A stretch of 64,000 bases of DNA from positions 521,361 through 585,360 of the forward strand of contig NZ_ADAQ01000013.1 in assembly GCF_000176515.1 (NCBI RefSeq). The letters are read 5' to 3'. The stretch comes from Grimontia hollisae CIP 101886 (GTDB taxonomy: Bacteria > Pseudomonadota > Gammaproteobacteria > Enterobacterales > Vibrionaceae). A program made the position numbers and the translations under genes. The notes beneath the pieces are model-generated. The model was not told the DNA's origin. It saw only the letters and a list, made by a program, of their open reading frames with translations, and searched no databases. Positions 44,781 to 55,248 of this stretch are shown piece after piece. Numbering within the stretch: the first letter of the stretch is position 1; every line of letters starts with the position of its first letter.

Positions 44781-45790
44781 TGGCTTCTTAATGCTTTGAG
44801 ATACTGTCTTACTGCGCGGTTGTGCTCCGCCAGCGTCTTAGAAAACGTGTGGCCACCCCGTCCATCTGCCACAAAATAAAAATAGGACGTGTCCGCAGGT
44901 TGGGCTGCGGCAAGAATAGAGGCTTTACCCGGCATGGCTATTGGCGTAGGCGGCAGGCCAAAAATCACATAGGTGTTATATGGCGTAGGTGTGCGCAAGT
45001 CTTTTTTACGAATGTTACCGTCATATTTGTCACCCAAACCATAAATCACCGTTGGATCCGTCTGCAGGCGCATACCTTTATTCAGCCGGTTCACAAACAC
45101 CGAGGCCACTTTCCCGCGCTCATTATCGACGGCAGTTTCTTTTTCAATGATCGAAGCCAGTGTGAGCAAATCGTAGGAATTCTTGATAGGAAGATCTTTT
45201 GCACGCCCCTGCCAGGCTTCATCCAATGCTGATTGCAGCTGGCTTGCCGCCCTTTTGAGGATCGACAACTCGCTCTGCCCCGCCACATAATAATAGGTTT
45301 CAGGCAGTAATAACCCTTCCAACTTTTCTGTAGAAAGTCCAAGCTTTACGGCGATTTCTGCTTCTGAAAGATCAGTGGTGTCATGGGTCAGATAATCCGT
45401 ACTTGCCAGTTGCTCACGCCACTCCTTAAAGGTGCTCCCCTCGACGAAAGTGATCGAGAAATGGTGCTCCTTACCCTTTCGCACCAATGCAAACAATTCA
45501 GCCAACGTCAGGCCTGGCTGCACTTGAAAGGTGCCTGCTTTCAGCCGGGTAAGCTCAGGGTGTGTTTTGGCCGCCCATCGTGACCAAGGTGAAGCGTCAA
45601 CAATGCCATCAGAAACCAGCTTGCGGGTAAACGAGTAGTAATTCGCTCCCTCTGGTACAGTGACCAATAGTGTCTCCGTCGGTTTGATTTCACTGTTAAC
45701 ATAATTCTCAATTTGGGTGTAAACCCAGTATGCACCACCAGCGGTTGCCAGTACCAAGAATAAAATAACCAGCGCAAGTTTTTTAATCAC
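44777..45790 (-). CDS. mltG: Endolytic murein transglycosylase MltG
   Basis: A 337-residue inner-membrane enzyme that cuts new peptidoglycan strands and stops their growth. It has an N-terminal membrane anchor (about 5-25), a LysM-like part, and the catalytic Glu in [11 protein letters not shown] followed by [23 protein letters not shown]. The end [24 protein letters not shown] is characteristic. It overlaps pabC and tmk by four bases each. Confidence 0.96.
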   Translation of the reverse strand: MIKKLALVILFLVLATAGGAYWVYTQIENYVNSEIKPTETLLVTVPEGANYYSFTRKLVSDGIVDASPWSRWAAKTHPELTRLKAGTFQVQPGLTLAELFALVRKGKEHHFSITFVEGSTFKEWREQLASTDYLTHDTTDLSEAEIAVKLGLSTEKLEGLLLPETYYYVAGQSELSILKRAASQLQSALDEAWQGRAKDLPIKNSYDLLTLASIIEKETAVDNERGKVASVFVNRLNKGMRLQTDPTVIYGLGDKYDGNIRKKDLRTPTPYNTYVIFGLPPTPIAMPGKASILAAAQPADTSYFYFVADGRGGHTFSKTLAEHNRAVRQYLKALRSQ

Positions 45791-46596
45791 ACATCTAACC
45801 TTAAAGTGATTGCTCTACAAACGTCAAAATCGCTGTAGTCCTTTCCTTCTAAGCAGCGAACAGGAACCAAACCCATCACTGCATTGGTGATAAATATTTC
45901 GTCAGCATCGAGTAACTCGTCATGCGTAACCGACACTTCTTTTATTGGATAACCGTCCAGCACGGCAAGATCCATGACCTGAGCACGCATCGTGCCTGCC
46001 ACTCCCGCCAGTTCAACCGGAGGAGTATAAAGACTCTTTCCTTTTCGCCAGAAGATATTTGATGCCGAGGTTTCCACAACGTGGCCATTCATATCACAGG
46101 CGACACCATCATCCACACCAAGCAATTCCACTTCCTGCTTTAGCAGAACTTGCTCAAGACGGTTTAAATGTTTCAGTCCTGCTATCGGCGACAGCCCAAT
46201 CCGCTGGCTCAACACTTTCATGGTGATACCGTCTTCACGCCATGAAAGGTAATGGGCAGGAAAAGGATGGGTGCTGACAACCACATTAGGCGTTACGCAG
46301 CCTGCCGGACTGTACCCCCTGCCACCAGTGCCCCGGGTGACCATCACCTTCATCACTGCCCGTTCACTTTCTTTGACAGCATCAGCGGCAATCTTAACCC
46401 AATGAGTGACATCTCCCCAGTTCACACCGGCGATTTTCAGTGTTGCCACGTTATCTTTCAGACGCTTTTTATGGCGCAACCAGTCACAGACCTGTCCATT
46501 TTTAACCAACATGGTGGTGAACACACCATCACCGTACTGAAATGCACGGTCGCTTGCTTCCACCTTACTGGTGGAATGACCATTCATTAAGAGCAT
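45787..46596 (-). CDS. pabC: Aminodeoxychorismate lyase
   Basis: A 269-residue pyridoxal-phosphate enzyme that makes 4-aminobenzoate for folate. Its length matches E. coli PabC, and the opening MLLMNGHSTSKVEASDRAFQYGDGVFTTM and the Lys region HLNRLEQVLLKQE are kept. It has no terminator between it and mltG and lies after the fabF terminator with about 100 bases between. Confidence 0.95.
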   Translation of the reverse strand: MLLMNGHSTSKVEASDRAFQYGDGVFTTMLVKNGQVCDWLRHKKRLKDNVATLKIAGVNWGDVTHWVKIAADAVKESERAVMKVMVTRGTGGRGYSPAGCVTPNVVVSTHPFPAHYLSWREDGITMKVLSQRIGLSPIAGLKHLNRLEQVLLKQEVELLGVDDGVACDMNGHVVETSASNIFWRKGKSLYTPPVELAGVAGTMRAQVMDLAVLDGYPIKEVSVTHDELLDADEIFITNAVMGLVPVRCLEGKDYSDFDVCRAITLRLDV

Positions 46597-46617
46597 GCCC
46601 CTTCCCTGAACACCGAT

Positions 46618-46652
46618 AAAAAAATGGCCCGGTCACCAAGTACCGAGCCATT
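46618..46652 (-). terminator. Terminator of fabF
   Basis: On the minus strand ATGGCTCGGT and ACCGGGCCAT form a near-perfect stem (one mismatch), followed by a run of T. It lies about 50 bases past the fabF stop, before pabC. Confidence 0.8.
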
Positions 46653-46703
46653 CTATTCTATCAAAAAACCTTGTTAGCAAAGAAACTAAGCGGGCAAATA
46701 AAC

Positions 46704-47942
46704 TTAGATTTTCTTGAAGATCAGCGAACCATTTGTGCCACCGAAACCGAAAGAGTTGCACAGTGCATACTCCATCTTCACTTGGCGTGCTTCGTGAGGA
46801 ACGTAATCCAGGTCACAGCCTTCACCAACGTTATCCAGGTTGATGGTTGGCGGAACCGCCTGATCAACCAGAGACATCGCGGTAATAATGGCTTCAACAG
46901 AGCCCGCGGCACCCAGAAGGTGACCTGTCATCGATTTGGTGGAAGAGACCATCGTTTTGTCTGCCGCATCACCCAACGCCAGACGAATACCTTTCGTTTC
47001 AGCAATGTCACCTGCCGGTGTTGACGTACCGTGCGCATTCACATAACCGATTTGATCTGGCGTGATACCTGCGTCGCGGATAGCTGCTTTCATTGCCAGC
47101 GCGCCACCTGAACCGTCTTCGCTTGGCGAGGTCATGTGGTACGCATCACCACTCATACCGAAGCCAACGAGCTCACAGTAGATTTTCGCGCCACGCGCTT
47201 TCGCGTGTTCGTATTCTTCCAATACCATCACACCTGCACCGTCACCCAGAACAAAACCGTCACGGTCTTTATCCCAGGGGCGTGATGCTGCCTGAGGATC
47301 GTCATTGCGGGTAGACAGTGCTTTCGCTGCGGCGAAACCGCCAATACCCAGTTCGGTCGATGCTTTCTCTGCACCACCGGCAACCATAGCGTCAGCATCA
47401 CCATAGGCAATCATACGTGCTGCATGGCCAATGTTGTGAAGGCCAGTAGTACACGCGGTCGCAATCGCGATGTTTGGACCGCGAAGACCATAGTTGATGG
47501 AAACGTGACCGGCGATCATGTTTACGATGGTCGACGGTACAAAAAACGGGCTGATTTTGCGTGGGCCTTTTTCGACATACGCACGGTGGTTAGCTTCAAT
47601 AAGCCCCAAACCACCAATGCCAGAGCCGATGGCTACGCCAATACGGTCTGCGTTTTCTTCTGTGATCTCCAGACCAGAATCTTTAAGTGCTTGCACACTT
47701 GCTGCAATGCCATATTGGATGAACAGGTCCATTTTTTTGGCATCTTTCTTAGAGATGTAATCTTCACTGTTGAAATCATTTATCAGACCAGCAAATTTAG
47801 TCGCGAAGTCAGACGTATCAAAATGGGTGATACTCTGAATACCACTCTGGCCAGCCAGCAGTGCTTTCCAAGATGATTCAACGGTGTTACCTACAGGCGA
47901 TAACATCCCCATGCCAGTGACAACAACACGACGCTTAGACAC
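46704..47942 (-). CDS. fabF: 3-oxoacyl-ACP synthase II
   Basis: A 412-residue condensing enzyme of fatty-acid elongation. The Cys-His-His triad is visible in [21 protein letters not shown] and [10 protein letters not shown]. The N-terminus [20 protein letters not shown] matches E. coli FabF. It is preceded by acpP with an intervening terminator-like hairpin, so it can be read in part from the acpP transcript. Confidence 0.97.
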   Translation of the reverse strand: MSKRRVVVTGMGMLSPVGNTVESSWKALLAGQSGIQSITHFDTSDFATKFAGLINDFNSEDYISKKDAKKMDLFIQYGIAASVQALKDSGLEITEENADRIGVAIGSGIGGLGLIEANHRAYVEKGPRKISPFFVPSTIVNMIAGHVSINYGLRGPNIAIATACTTGLHNIGHAARMIAYGDADAMVAGGAEKASTELGIGGFAAAKALSTRNDDPQAASRPWDKDRDGFVLGDGAGVMVLEEYEHAKARGAKIYCELVGFGMSGDAYHMTSPSEDGSGGALAMKAAIRDAGITPDQIGYVNAHGTSTPAGDIAETKGIRLALGDAADKTMVSSTKSMTGHLLGAAGSVEAIITAMSLVDQAVPPTINLDNVGEGCDLDYVPHEARQVKMEYALCNSFGFGGTNGSLIFKKI

Positions 47943-47991
47943 GATGATATTCTCCGGAGAAAGGTGTTATAACGAAATTTCGCGGATGGTA

Positions 47992-48023
47992 TAAAAAACT
48001 CAGGCGGTCAAGGTGACCGCCTG
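47992..48023 (-). terminator. Terminator/attenuator between acpP and fabF
   Basis: A perfect 10-bp stem (CAGGCGGTCA with its complement) with a 3-base loop, followed on the minus strand by GAG and a run of six T. It would let abundant acpP mRNA end early while some read-through feeds fabF. Confidence 0.8.
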
Positions 48024-48040
48024 GGGGGATCTTGTTCTGA

Positions 48041-48277
48041 TTACTCAGACGCGCTAACAACGTAGTCGATAGCCGCTTGTACAGTCGTAATCTTCTCTGC
48101 TTCTTCGTCTGGAATCTCGGTATCGAATTCTTCTTCCAGAGCCATTACCAGCTCAACGGTATCCAGTGAGTCTGCGCCCAGATCGTCAACAAAAGATGCT
48201 TCGTTTTTAACTTCTGCTTCGTCTACGCCCAGTTGCTCAACGATGATTTTTTTTACGCGTTCTTCGATGTTGCTCAT
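48041..48277 (-). CDS. acpP: Acyl carrier protein
   Basis: A 78-residue acidic four-helix protein. The phosphopantetheine attachment Ser is in GADSLDTVE. It carries acyl chains between the FAS enzymes encoded on either side. It is the standard length, and a promoter region lies between it and fabG. Confidence 0.98.
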   Translation of the reverse strand: MSNIEERVKKIIVEQLGVDEAEVKNEASFVDDLGADSLDTVELVMALEEEFDTEIPDEEAEKITTVQAAIDYVVSASE

Positions 48278-48434
48278 ATTAATACTATTCCTTACAAGAT
48301 TCGCAGATGCGATATGTGCAGTAGTTTATTCAATAACGTGGAAGTTGCAACACCCGAAATGCTGGTCAAACCACGATTTGGCTGATAAACCATCGGATTT
48401 TGACCTGAATCATTTAGAGGTGCAACTTTATTGT

Positions 48435-49169
48435 TTAAATCATGTACATGCCGCCATTGACATGCAGTGTTTCCCCCGTGATATACGCTGCATCATCTGA
48501 TGCAAGGAATGCGACAGTAGCCGCAATTTCACGTGGTTCACCCAGACGTCCAGCAGGTACCTGAGCCAATGTCGCTGCACGCTGATCATCATTCAGCGCT
48601 TTTGTCATGTCGGTTTCGATGAAACCCGGGGCAACAGTATTTACAGTAATCCCACGTGATGCAACCTCACGTGCCATAGATTTGGTAAAGCCCACAACGC
48701 CGGCTTTCGCAGCAGCATAGTTTGCCTGACCAGCGTTACCCATGGTGCCAACCACTGAGCCAACATTAATGATGCGGCCGTTACGCTTTTTCATCATCGC
48801 ACGCAATACGGCTTTAGACATGCGGAAGATAGACGTCAGGTTGGTGTCCATAATGTCTTGCCATTCGTCGTCTTTCATTCGCATCAGAAGGTTGTCACGG
48901 GTGATGCCGGCGTTGTTCACCAGAATATCGACATCACCAAACTCTTCTTTAATTGCCTTAAGTACAGCGTCAATGGATTCAGCAGAGGTTACATTAAGCG
49001 CATAACCTTTACCATTTTCACCCAGAAATTCGCTAATTGCTGAGGCACCGCTCTCAGAAGTGGCAGTCCCTACAACCGTTGCACCGCGCTCAACCAGCAG
49101 TTCAGCAATTGCACGGCCAATGCCGCGGCTCGCACCTGTTACCAGAGCAATCTTACCGTTCAGGTTCAT
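48435..49169 (-). CDS. fabG: 3-oxoacyl-ACP reductase
   Basis: A 244-residue NADPH-dependent short-chain dehydrogenase with TGASRGIGRAIAE at the cofactor site and the Ser-Tyr-Lys triad through NVGSVVG and YAAAKAG. The ATG at 49169 gives the E. coli length and the start MNLNGKIALVTG; the longer open frame is not used. It reduces the product of FabF/FabH. Confidence 0.97.
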   Translation of the reverse strand: MNLNGKIALVTGASRGIGRAIAELLVERGATVVGTATSESGASAISEFLGENGKGYALNVTSAESIDAVLKAIKEEFGDVDILVNNAGITRDNLLMRMKDDEWQDIMDTNLTSIFRMSKAVLRAMMKKRNGRIINVGSVVGTMGNAGQANYAAAKAGVVGFTKSMAREVASRGITVNTVAPGFIETDMTKALNDDQRAATLAQVPAGRLGEPREIAATVAFLASDDAAYITGETLHVNGGMYMI

Positions 49170-49227
49170 CAGTTTTCGTTCCTTTATTAAACAGCCAGCT
49201 TTCACCGGCTGTGAATCCCAGAATTGA

Positions 49228-50151
49228 TTACTTCGCCGCTTCCAGAGAAGCTGGATCATTCACTGCTGCTGCGTTCAGACGTTTGTCGATACGCTTGGCG
49301 AGGCCAGTCAACACTTTGCCTGGTCCCATTTCGAGCAGCAGTTCAACGCCGTCATTGGCCATTTTCTCACAACCTTCTGTCCAGCGAACCGGACCGTACA
49401 ATTGGCGAACTAACGCATCTTTGATTGCAGCCGGATCAGTTTCAATCGCAACATCAGCATTGTTAATTACAGGAATAGAAGGTGCCGAAAATTCGATTTC
49501 TTCCAGCGCAACCGCCAGTTTATCAGCAGCAGGTTTCATCAATGCACAGTGAGATGGCACAGACACTGGCAGTGGCAGAGCACGCTTGGCTCCCGCCGCT
49601 TTACAAAGCGCGTTTGCACGTTCAACCGCTTCTTTATTACCTGCGATAACTACCTGACCCGGAGAGTTAAAGTTAACCGGCGACACGACCTGACCTTGCG
49701 CCGCTTCTTCACACGCTTTTGCGATAGCGTCATTGTCGAGGCCAATGATGGCAGACATGGCGCCAACACCAGCAGGAACGGCTTCTTGCATCAGCTCGCC
49801 GCGCAGCTCTACCAGCTTAACCGCTTGTTTAAAGTCGATAACGCCGGCACACACCAGCGCAGAGTATTCACCCAGGCTGTGCCCTGCCATCACAGAAGGC
49901 TGCGCTCCGCCCTCTTGCTGCCAAACACGCCAAATGGCAACAGATGCCGTTAACAGCGCTGGCTGGGTACGGTTGGTTTGGTTCAGATCTTCCGCAGGAC
50001 CATTTTGGACCAGTGCCCAAAGGTCATAGCCAAGTACTTCAGAAGCTTCTGCAAAGGTTTCTTGTACTACAGGAAATTGTTCAGCCAGTTCTGCCAGCAT
50101 ACCCACAGCTTGAGAACCCTGGCCGGGAAAAACCACAGCAAAATTAGACAT
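49228..50151 (-). CDS. fabD: Malonyl-CoA:ACP transacylase
   Basis: A 307-residue enzyme that loads malonyl units on ACP. The catalytic Ser is in GHSLGEYS and the His in VPSHCALM; GQGSQ near the start forms the oxyanion region. AAGGA lies seven bases upstream. It sits between fabH and fabG in the standard order. Confidence 0.97.
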   Translation of the reverse strand: MSNFAVVFPGQGSQAVGMLAELAEQFPVVQETFAEASEVLGYDLWALVQNGPAEDLNQTNRTQPALLTASVAIWRVWQQEGGAQPSVMAGHSLGEYSALVCAGVIDFKQAVKLVELRGELMQEAVPAGVGAMSAIIGLDNDAIAKACEEAAQGQVVSPVNFNSPGQVVIAGNKEAVERANALCKAAGAKRALPLPVSVPSHCALMKPAADKLAVALEEIEFSAPSIPVINNADVAIETDPAAIKDALVRQLYGPVRWTEGCEKMANDGVELLLEMGPGKVLTGLAKRIDKRLNAAAVNDPASLEAAK

Positions 50152-50164
50152 AGCGTTTTCCTTT

Positions 50165-51130
50165 TTAAAATTTGATCAGAGCTGAGCCCCAGGCAAAACC
50201 ACCACCAAAGGCTTCGAGCAAAATCGTATGGCCGCGTTGAATGCGTCCGTCACGTACCGCTTCATCAAGCGCAGTGGGCACGGAAGCAGCCGATGTATTG
50301 CCATGCTTATCAAGTGTGAGTACTACCTGATCCATCGACATGGCAAGTTTTTTCGCCGTTGCCTTGATAATGCGGTAGTTTGCTTGGTGAGGGACCAACC
50401 AATCTATTTCAGACTTATCCATCTGGTTTTCATCCAGTGTTTCCGCCACGATGTTTGCCAGTTGCGTTACCGCGACCTTGAACACATCGTTACCCGCCAT
50501 ATACAGCCATGCATCAGCATCCACCTGGCTTCCTGCTTTCACGCGTTGTGGGTATTTCACCTTCAGCAACTCGCCGAATTTACCGTCAGCACGAAGATGG
50601 GTTGAAATAATGCCGGGTTCTTCACTGGCACCGACAACAACCGCACCCGCGCCATCGCCAAACAGGATGATGGTTGAGCGGTCTTCTGGATCACACAAGT
50701 GGGAGAGACGATCTGCACCAATCACCAGTACATTGCGCGCCATACCTGACTTTACATATTGATCGGCCACACTCAGTGCATAAACAAAACCTGAGCACGC
50801 AGCCGCAATATCAAACGCCGGACAACCACTGATCTCCAGCATTGCCTGAATCTCACAGGCCGCTGAGGGGAATGCACTTTCGCCACTGGTGGTAGCAACA
50901 ATAATCAGATCGATATCTTGTTTATCCATGCCGGCCATTTCAATAGCCCGGCAAGCAGCATGGTAACCCATAGTAGCAACAGTGTCTTGCGCACTGGCGA
51001 TACGGCGTTCTTTGATACCTGTACGGGCAGTGATCCACTCATCACTGGTATCCACCATTTTTTCAAGATCCGCATTGGTGCGGATTTGCGCAGGCAGATA
51101 ACTGCCTGTGCCTAGAATCTTACTGTACAT
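50165..51130 (-). CDS. fabH: 3-oxoacyl-ACP synthase III
   Basis: A 321-residue initiating condensing enzyme. The Cys of [11 protein letters not shown], the His of VPHQANYR and the Asn of GNTSAAS make up the active site. It joins acetyl-CoA to malonyl-ACP. It begins six bases after plsX, and the start [13 protein letters not shown] matches E. coli FabH. Confidence 0.97.
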   Translation of the reverse strand: MYSKILGTGSYLPAQIRTNADLEKMVDTSDEWITARTGIKERRIASAQDTVATMGYHAACRAIEMAGMDKQDIDLIIVATTSGESAFPSAACEIQAMLEISGCPAFDIAAACSGFVYALSVADQYVKSGMARNVLVIGADRLSHLCDPEDRSTIILFGDGAGAVVVGASEEPGIISTHLRADGKFGELLKVKYPQRVKAGSQVDADAWLYMAGNDVFKVAVTQLANIVAETLDENQMDKSEIDWLVPHQANYRIIKATAKKLAMSMDQVVLTLDKHGNTSAASVPTALDEAVRDGRIQRGHTILLEAFGGGFAWGSALIKF

Positions 51131-51135
51131 GAAGA

Positions 51136-52161
51136 CTAATAATGCCTCTCGAGTAGTACGGCTTCCAAACGGTCACATATTTTATTCGGTAGTTGCCGTT
51201 CGACTTCGTGTACCGCTTCTCCGATAGCATGTTGGAAAGCGGAAATATCAGCCCGTCCGTGGCTTTTCACTACAATGCCGCGCAATCCTAACAGACTTGC
51301 ACCATTGTACTGGTCGGGGTTCAGGTCTTTGAGGCGATTAAACAGCCCACCAAATAACCATTTAGCTACCAGTTTCTTAAAAGGATTAGCCAAGACATGT
51401 ATCTTCAGGCTCTCTAAAAACAGCCTGGCGACACCTTCACTGGTTTTAAGGCTCACATTACCGACAAATCCGTCACAGACAATGACATCAGCTTTACCGG
51501 TATAAAGCTGGTCACCCTCTACATAACCAATGTAATTGACCGCTGAGCACTGTTGCAGCATCTCTGAACAACGCTTAACCAAGTCATTACCTTTGATCTC
51601 TTCTTCACCGATATTCAGCAAGCCCACTGAAGGCTTATAGCCCAACTGCTCTTCTGCCAGCACAGAGCCCATTACTGCAAATTGAAACAGGGTGTCTGCA
51701 TCCACAGAAACATTGGCGCCCAAATCCAGTAACCAACTCTGCTGATCACCAACGGTGGGCAGTTCTGAGATCAATGCGGGACGGTCTATGCCAGGAAGAA
51801 GCTTCAACAGCGAACGGGAAAGCGCCATCAATGCACCGGTATTTCCGGCACTGACACAGGCATCAGCCTGACCGTCTGCAACCAGTTCAAGGGCAATACG
51901 CATGGATGTCCCTTTACTCGATCTCAGTGCTTGTGAGGGTCTTGTGTCATTGGCGATCAAAGATTCCGCATGAACAATCGATATGCGGGGATTTTCTTTT
52001 TGCCCCAGCGATACAAGCTGGCGGGTGATCTCAGATTGATCACCGACGAGTACCACTTTTAACGAGGGGAAATGCAACAATGCCTGCACGGAGGCAGGCA
52101 CTGTTACTTGAGGACCGAAATCCCCGCCCATCGCATCAAGTGCAATGGTTAGACCTGTCAA
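51136..52161 (-). CDS. plsX: Phosphate acyltransferase PlsX
   Basis: A 341-residue peripheral membrane enzyme that turns acyl-ACP into acyl-phosphate for phospholipid synthesis. Family sections are [32 protein letters not shown] and [16 protein letters not shown]. It follows rpmF with ten bases between, tying lipid synthesis to ribosome genes as in E. coli. Confidence 0.97.
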   Translation of the reverse strand: MTGLTIALDAMGGDFGPQVTVPASVQALLHFPSLKVVLVGDQSEITRQLVSLGQKENPRISIVHAESLIANDTRPSQALRSSKGTSMRIALELVADGQADACVSAGNTGALMALSRSLLKLLPGIDRPALISELPTVGDQQSWLLDLGANVSVDADTLFQFAVMGSVLAEEQLGYKPSVGLLNIGEEEIKGNDLVKRCSEMLQQCSAVNYIGYVEGDQLYTGKADVIVCDGFVGNVSLKTSEGVARLFLESLKIHVLANPFKKLVAKWLFGGLFNRLKDLNPDQYNGASLLGLRGIVVKSHGRADISAFQHAIGEAVHEVERQLPNKICDRLEAVLLERHY

Positions 52162-52170
52162 GGCTCAACC

Positions 52171-52341
52171 TTACTTGTTGATTACCTTACGGCCACGGTA
52201 GAAACCGTCAGCAGTCACGTTGTGACGCAGGTGAGTTTCACCAGAAGTTGCATCTACAGACAGTGCTGCAGTGCCCAGCGCATCGTGTGAACGACGCATA
52301 CCACGCTTAGAACGGGTTTTACGGTTCTGTTGTACGGCCAT
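52171..52341 (-). CDS. rpmF: Ribosomal protein L32
   Basis: A 56-residue protein of the large ribosomal subunit, starting [18 protein letters not shown] and ending RGRKVINK, as in other gammaproteobacteria. It lies five bases after yceD and before plsX in the standard order. Too short for a typical long-frame search but unmistakable. Confidence 0.97.
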   Translation of the reverse strand: MAVQQNRKTRSKRGMRRSHDALGTAALSVDATSGETHLRHNVTADGFYRGRKVINK

Positions 52342-52346
52342 TGACC

Positions 52347-52877
52347 CTACTCCTCGTTACTTTGCTTTAAATTTTTCAAAACGGCAAATGGATTCGGACG
52401 CTCATCAGCAAGCGGGATTTCCCCAAATACCATGCTCTCAGAATCAACTTCGCAATCTTCTTCGTCATGCATGGCAACCTGTGGCAAAGCCACAATCAAC
52501 TCATCTTCGATAAGTTGAAGCAAGTCAATCTCACCATTTTCGTCGACTAATGCCGGCTCATAAGCATCCGGTAAATTGCCAACCTGATCTTCATTGAAAA
52601 CCGGGCTGTAAATAAATTCGACTTCACAATGATGCGGGAAGGTTTTCCAACAACGCTGACACTCTAAATTGACGTCGACCTTGGCGTTACCGCGTACAAT
52701 CTTCAGCCCTTGAGCATCAATGTCAAACGAAAGCTTCACTTCGGCATCACTGATTACACCTTCAGTTGCTTCAGCAATACGCGCCAGTTGCTTAACAGTG
52801 ATGATGCCATCGTAATCAAGCCGCTTTTGCGCACTTCTAAACGGGTCAACCGTTAGTGGTAGCTTTACCTTTTGCAT
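52347..52877 (-). CDS. yceD: DUF177 protein YceD
   Basis: A 176-residue protein needed for normal 23S rRNA levels in relatives; its biochemical role is not settled. The opening [22 protein letters not shown] and the CQRC pair, with a later acidic stretch [16 protein letters not shown], match E. coli YceD. It is the first gene of the rpmF-plsX-fab run, and its promoter lies so close that the leader is only a few bases. Confidence 0.94.
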   Translation of the reverse strand: MQKVKLPLTVDPFRSAQKRLDYDGIITVKQLARIAEATEGVISDAEVKLSFDIDAQGLKIVRGNAKVDVNLECQRCWKTFPHHCEVEFIYSPVFNEDQVGNLPDAYEPALVDENGEIDLLQLIEDELIVALPQVAMHDEEDCEVDSESMVFGEIPLADERPNPFAVLKNLKQSNEE

Positions 52878-52886
52878 AGGGCGCGA

Positions 52887-52915
52887 ATTCTAGCCTCCTA
52901 TGTAGCCTGAGTCAA
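52887..52915 (-). promoter_or_regulatory. Sigma-70 promoter of the yceD-rpmF-plsX-fab run
   Basis: On the minus strand TTGACT (52910-52915) and TAGAAT (52887-52892) are spaced by 17 bases. The start point would fall about three to five bases before the yceD ATG (52877), so the mRNA would have almost no leader. The AGGAGG in the spacer is 16 bases from the ATG and lies upstream of the start point, so it cannot serve. Confidence 0.75.
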
Positions 52916-53123
52916 AGAAATTTATGCCTTTACTTCTATTCAGCGCTTCAAACGCCCTGAGAAATAAAAACAAGGTTGCTTTCTGAACAACAGGCACTTA
53001 GCACAATTGATCTTTGAATGGGCGACAACTGCCAACGCACACCAGATGCCCACTCGCCTACGCAAGTTTAAAACATTACACTAACTCACGTATACGAATA
53101 TTCAGGTAAAGGATCATCGTTAG

Positions 53124-53708
53124 ATGAATAAACAAACAATTGTGCTGGCGTCTGGATCCTGGTATCGACAGCAACTTCTGCAAAAACTTGGCCTCCCCTT
53201 TTTGCCCCACTCACCGGATATCGATGAATCTGCGAAGGAAAATGAAACTCCCACAGATTTGGTGAAACGTCTTTCTCTGGAAAAAGCAAAGGCCTGTCAA
53301 GACATTTATTCCGAGGCGTTGATCATAGGATCCGATCAGGTTTGTGTGATCAACGGAAAGATCCTGGGTAAACCTCATACAGAAGAAAAAGCAATCGCGC
53401 AGCTCAATGCAGCCAGCGGGAAACACGTTACCTTTTATACAGGTCTTACCCTACTCAATGCGAAAACAGGCACAGCCCAAACGGACGTAGAGCCCTTTCA
53501 TGTTCATTTCCGTAACCTAAGCGAAGGAGAAATTCGTCGCTATGTGGAAAGGGAAAAGCCGCTCGATTGTGCAGGCAGCTTTAAATGCGAGAGTCTGGGC
53601 ATTGCGCTGTTTGACAGACTGGAAGGCCGGGATCCGAATACATTAGTTGGATTGCCCCTGATTCGTTTGTGCGAAATGCTTAACGCTGAAGGGGTAGACG
53701 TGCTTTGA
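53124..53708 (+). CDS. yceF: Maf-family nucleotide pyrophosphatase, YceF type
   Basis: A 194-residue enzyme that hydrolyses modified nucleotides; E. coli YceF acts on 7-methyl-GTP. Features are IVLASGSWYRQQLLQKLG, the E(D)ES motif in PDIDES, and GSDQVCVINGKILGKP. It is divergent from yceD and ends in a strong terminator. Confidence 0.93.
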   Translation: MNKQTIVLASGSWYRQQLLQKLGLPFLPHSPDIDESAKENETPTDLVKRLSLEKAKACQDIYSEALIIGSDQVCVINGKILGKPHTEEKAIAQLNAASGKHVTFYTGLTLLNAKTGTAQTDVEPFHVHFRNLSEGEIRRYVEREKPLDCAGSFKCESLGIALFDRLEGRDPNTLVGLPLIRLCEMLNAEGVDVL

Positions 53709-53728
53709 AAAGGGGCACAGCCCCTTTT
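53708..53728 (+). terminator. Terminator of yceF
   Basis: AAAAGGGGC and GCCCCTTTT pair around ACA and the stop codon sits in its first base; it can also serve rluC on the other strand. Confidence 0.85.
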
Positions 53729-53779
53729 CTTAAGGGTAATAAATCTTATGGATCGCAAGCAGATACTACCCGCTTGTGA

Positions 53780-54736
53780 TCAGTTAACGCGTGACGCTTT
53801 CCTTAACCCTTCCAGCGTTTTTTCCAGTTGCTTGTCCATCGGTGCAGAGATATCCATCATTTCCCCGGAGCCCGGGTGGGTAAACTTGATGTTGGCAGCA
53901 TGAAGGAACAAACGGTTCAAACCGAACTTTTTGGTGTAGGCATCAAAGCGCGGATCGCCATAGCGATCATCCCACGCGAGAGGATGACCCACATACTGTG
54001 CATGTACGCGGATTTGATGAGTACGCCCCGTAATTGGACTGGCTTGCACCAAGGTGGCCTGATCAAACTGCTCCAACACCTTAAAGCGGGTCTCTGAGGG
54101 TTTACCATCAGGGTTCACACGCACAATACTGTTGACTTCATTTTTCAAAAGTGGTGCCGTCACCTTCTTCATCGAAGGCTTCCAGTTCCCCATCGTCAGC
54201 GCAAAGTAGTACTTCTGCACCGTTTTCTCACGAAACTGCGCCTGCAAATGACGAAGTGCTGAACGCTTTTTGGCAATCAACAAGATACCGGATGTATCAC
54301 GGTCAATGCGGTGCACCAGTTCCAAAAAGCGGGCATCTGGTCTAAGAGACCGCATTGCTTCAATCGCACCAAAGTGCAAACCGCTGCCACCGTGAACCGC
54401 TGTCCCTGACGGTTTATTGAGCACCAACATGTGATCATCTTCATAAATCACACATTTTTCCAGCTCAGCTACCCGATTAAGTTTGGTGCTGGGTGCCTCA
54501 GCCTGCGCCGTCTCTGGGATCTTGATAGGCGGCACGCGGATAACATCCCCAGCCTGAAGCTTATATTCAGGTTTTATGCGTTTTTTATTAACTCGCACTT
54601 CTCCTTTGCGGAGAACGCGATAAATCATACTTTTAGGTACGTTTTTGAGCCTATTTCGGAGAAAGTTATCGATCCGTTGGCCCGCAATGTCATCTGAAAT
54701 GTCGATGAATTGCACTTTAGGTTTTTCAGTATTCAT
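53780..54736 (-). CDS. rluC: 23S rRNA pseudouridine synthase RluC
   Basis: A 318-residue enzyme that makes pseudouridine at 955, 2504 and 2580 of 23S rRNA in E. coli. An N-terminal S4 domain (about 15-75, RIDNFLRNRLKNVPKSMIYR) is followed by the catalytic domain with the Asp of HRIDRDTSG. It is divergent from rne, the conserved arrangement, with a 512-base region between. Confidence 0.95.
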   Translation of the reverse strand: MNTEKPKVQFIDISDDIAGQRIDNFLRNRLKNVPKSMIYRVLRKGEVRVNKKRIKPEYKLQAGDVIRVPPIKIPETAQAEAPSTKLNRVAELEKCVIYEDDHMLVLNKPSGTAVHGGSGLHFGAIEAMRSLRPDARFLELVHRIDRDTSGILLIAKKRSALRHLQAQFREKTVQKYYFALTMGNWKPSMKKVTAPLLKNEVNSIVRVNPDGKPSETRFKVLEQFDQATLVQASPITGRTHQIRVHAQYVGHPLAWDDRYGDPRFDAYTKKFGLNRLFLHAANIKFTHPGSGEMMDISAPMDKQLEKTLEGLRKASRVN

Positions 54737-54768
54737 AGGCCGTAGATTCTACATTGCATCAAAGTAGT

Positions 54769-54797
54769 TTGCTGCAAAAAAGTGTCCCTGCTATAGT
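54769..54797 (+). promoter_or_regulatory. Sigma-70 promoter of rne
   Basis: TTGCTG (54769-54774) and TATAGT (54792-54797) with a 17-base spacer. Transcription from about 54804 would give a leader of about 445 bases before the rne ATG. Confidence 0.65.
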
Positions 54798-54803
54798 TGC
54801 GCC

Positions 54804-55248
54804 GTAAAGCAGAAAAGTGTGAAGCTTTTTTGCTCATTACGACTAAAATGTCGACAAATAGAGTAAATCTTTACCGCTTTATCTCAGACCCCTAACTGCC
54901 ACAAGCACTATGTCTAAGTAGTATCTGATTCGTTGGTAAGTAAGGGTGTCCTAATCATGCCGCACTCGGCGTAAGACATGAAGAATAAAGCACCCGTTAG
55001 ATTGTTGGCACGACGGGATAAATAACCAGTGTCAAAGAGACTGTCGCCATTTGTGGCGAATAGCCGACTGAATAAATCGGAGTGAATACACTATTTCCGT
55101 ATCAGTGGGTAGATAGGTAGTGCCCTGGAGCGTCCCTGATTTCCCAGCCGTGAGGCTGCATTAACGTCAGACTTGGGACCTGGCAGCATTGCGTTCTTTC
55201 TCTCGTTTCCAACAACTAATAACAACAAATAATCGAGAACAATTTGAT
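54804..55248 (+). ncRNA. Long rne 5' leader (autoregulatory, rne5-like)
   Basis: E. coli rne has a structured leader of about 360 bases that RNase E cuts to hold down its own level. Here about 445 bases precede the ATG and contain several hairpins, for example GTCGCC-ATTTGT-GGCGA near 55045-55061 and AGCCGTGAGGCT near 55147-55158. The hairpin set is consistent with that element, but I cannot match it base by base. Confidence 0.5.
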
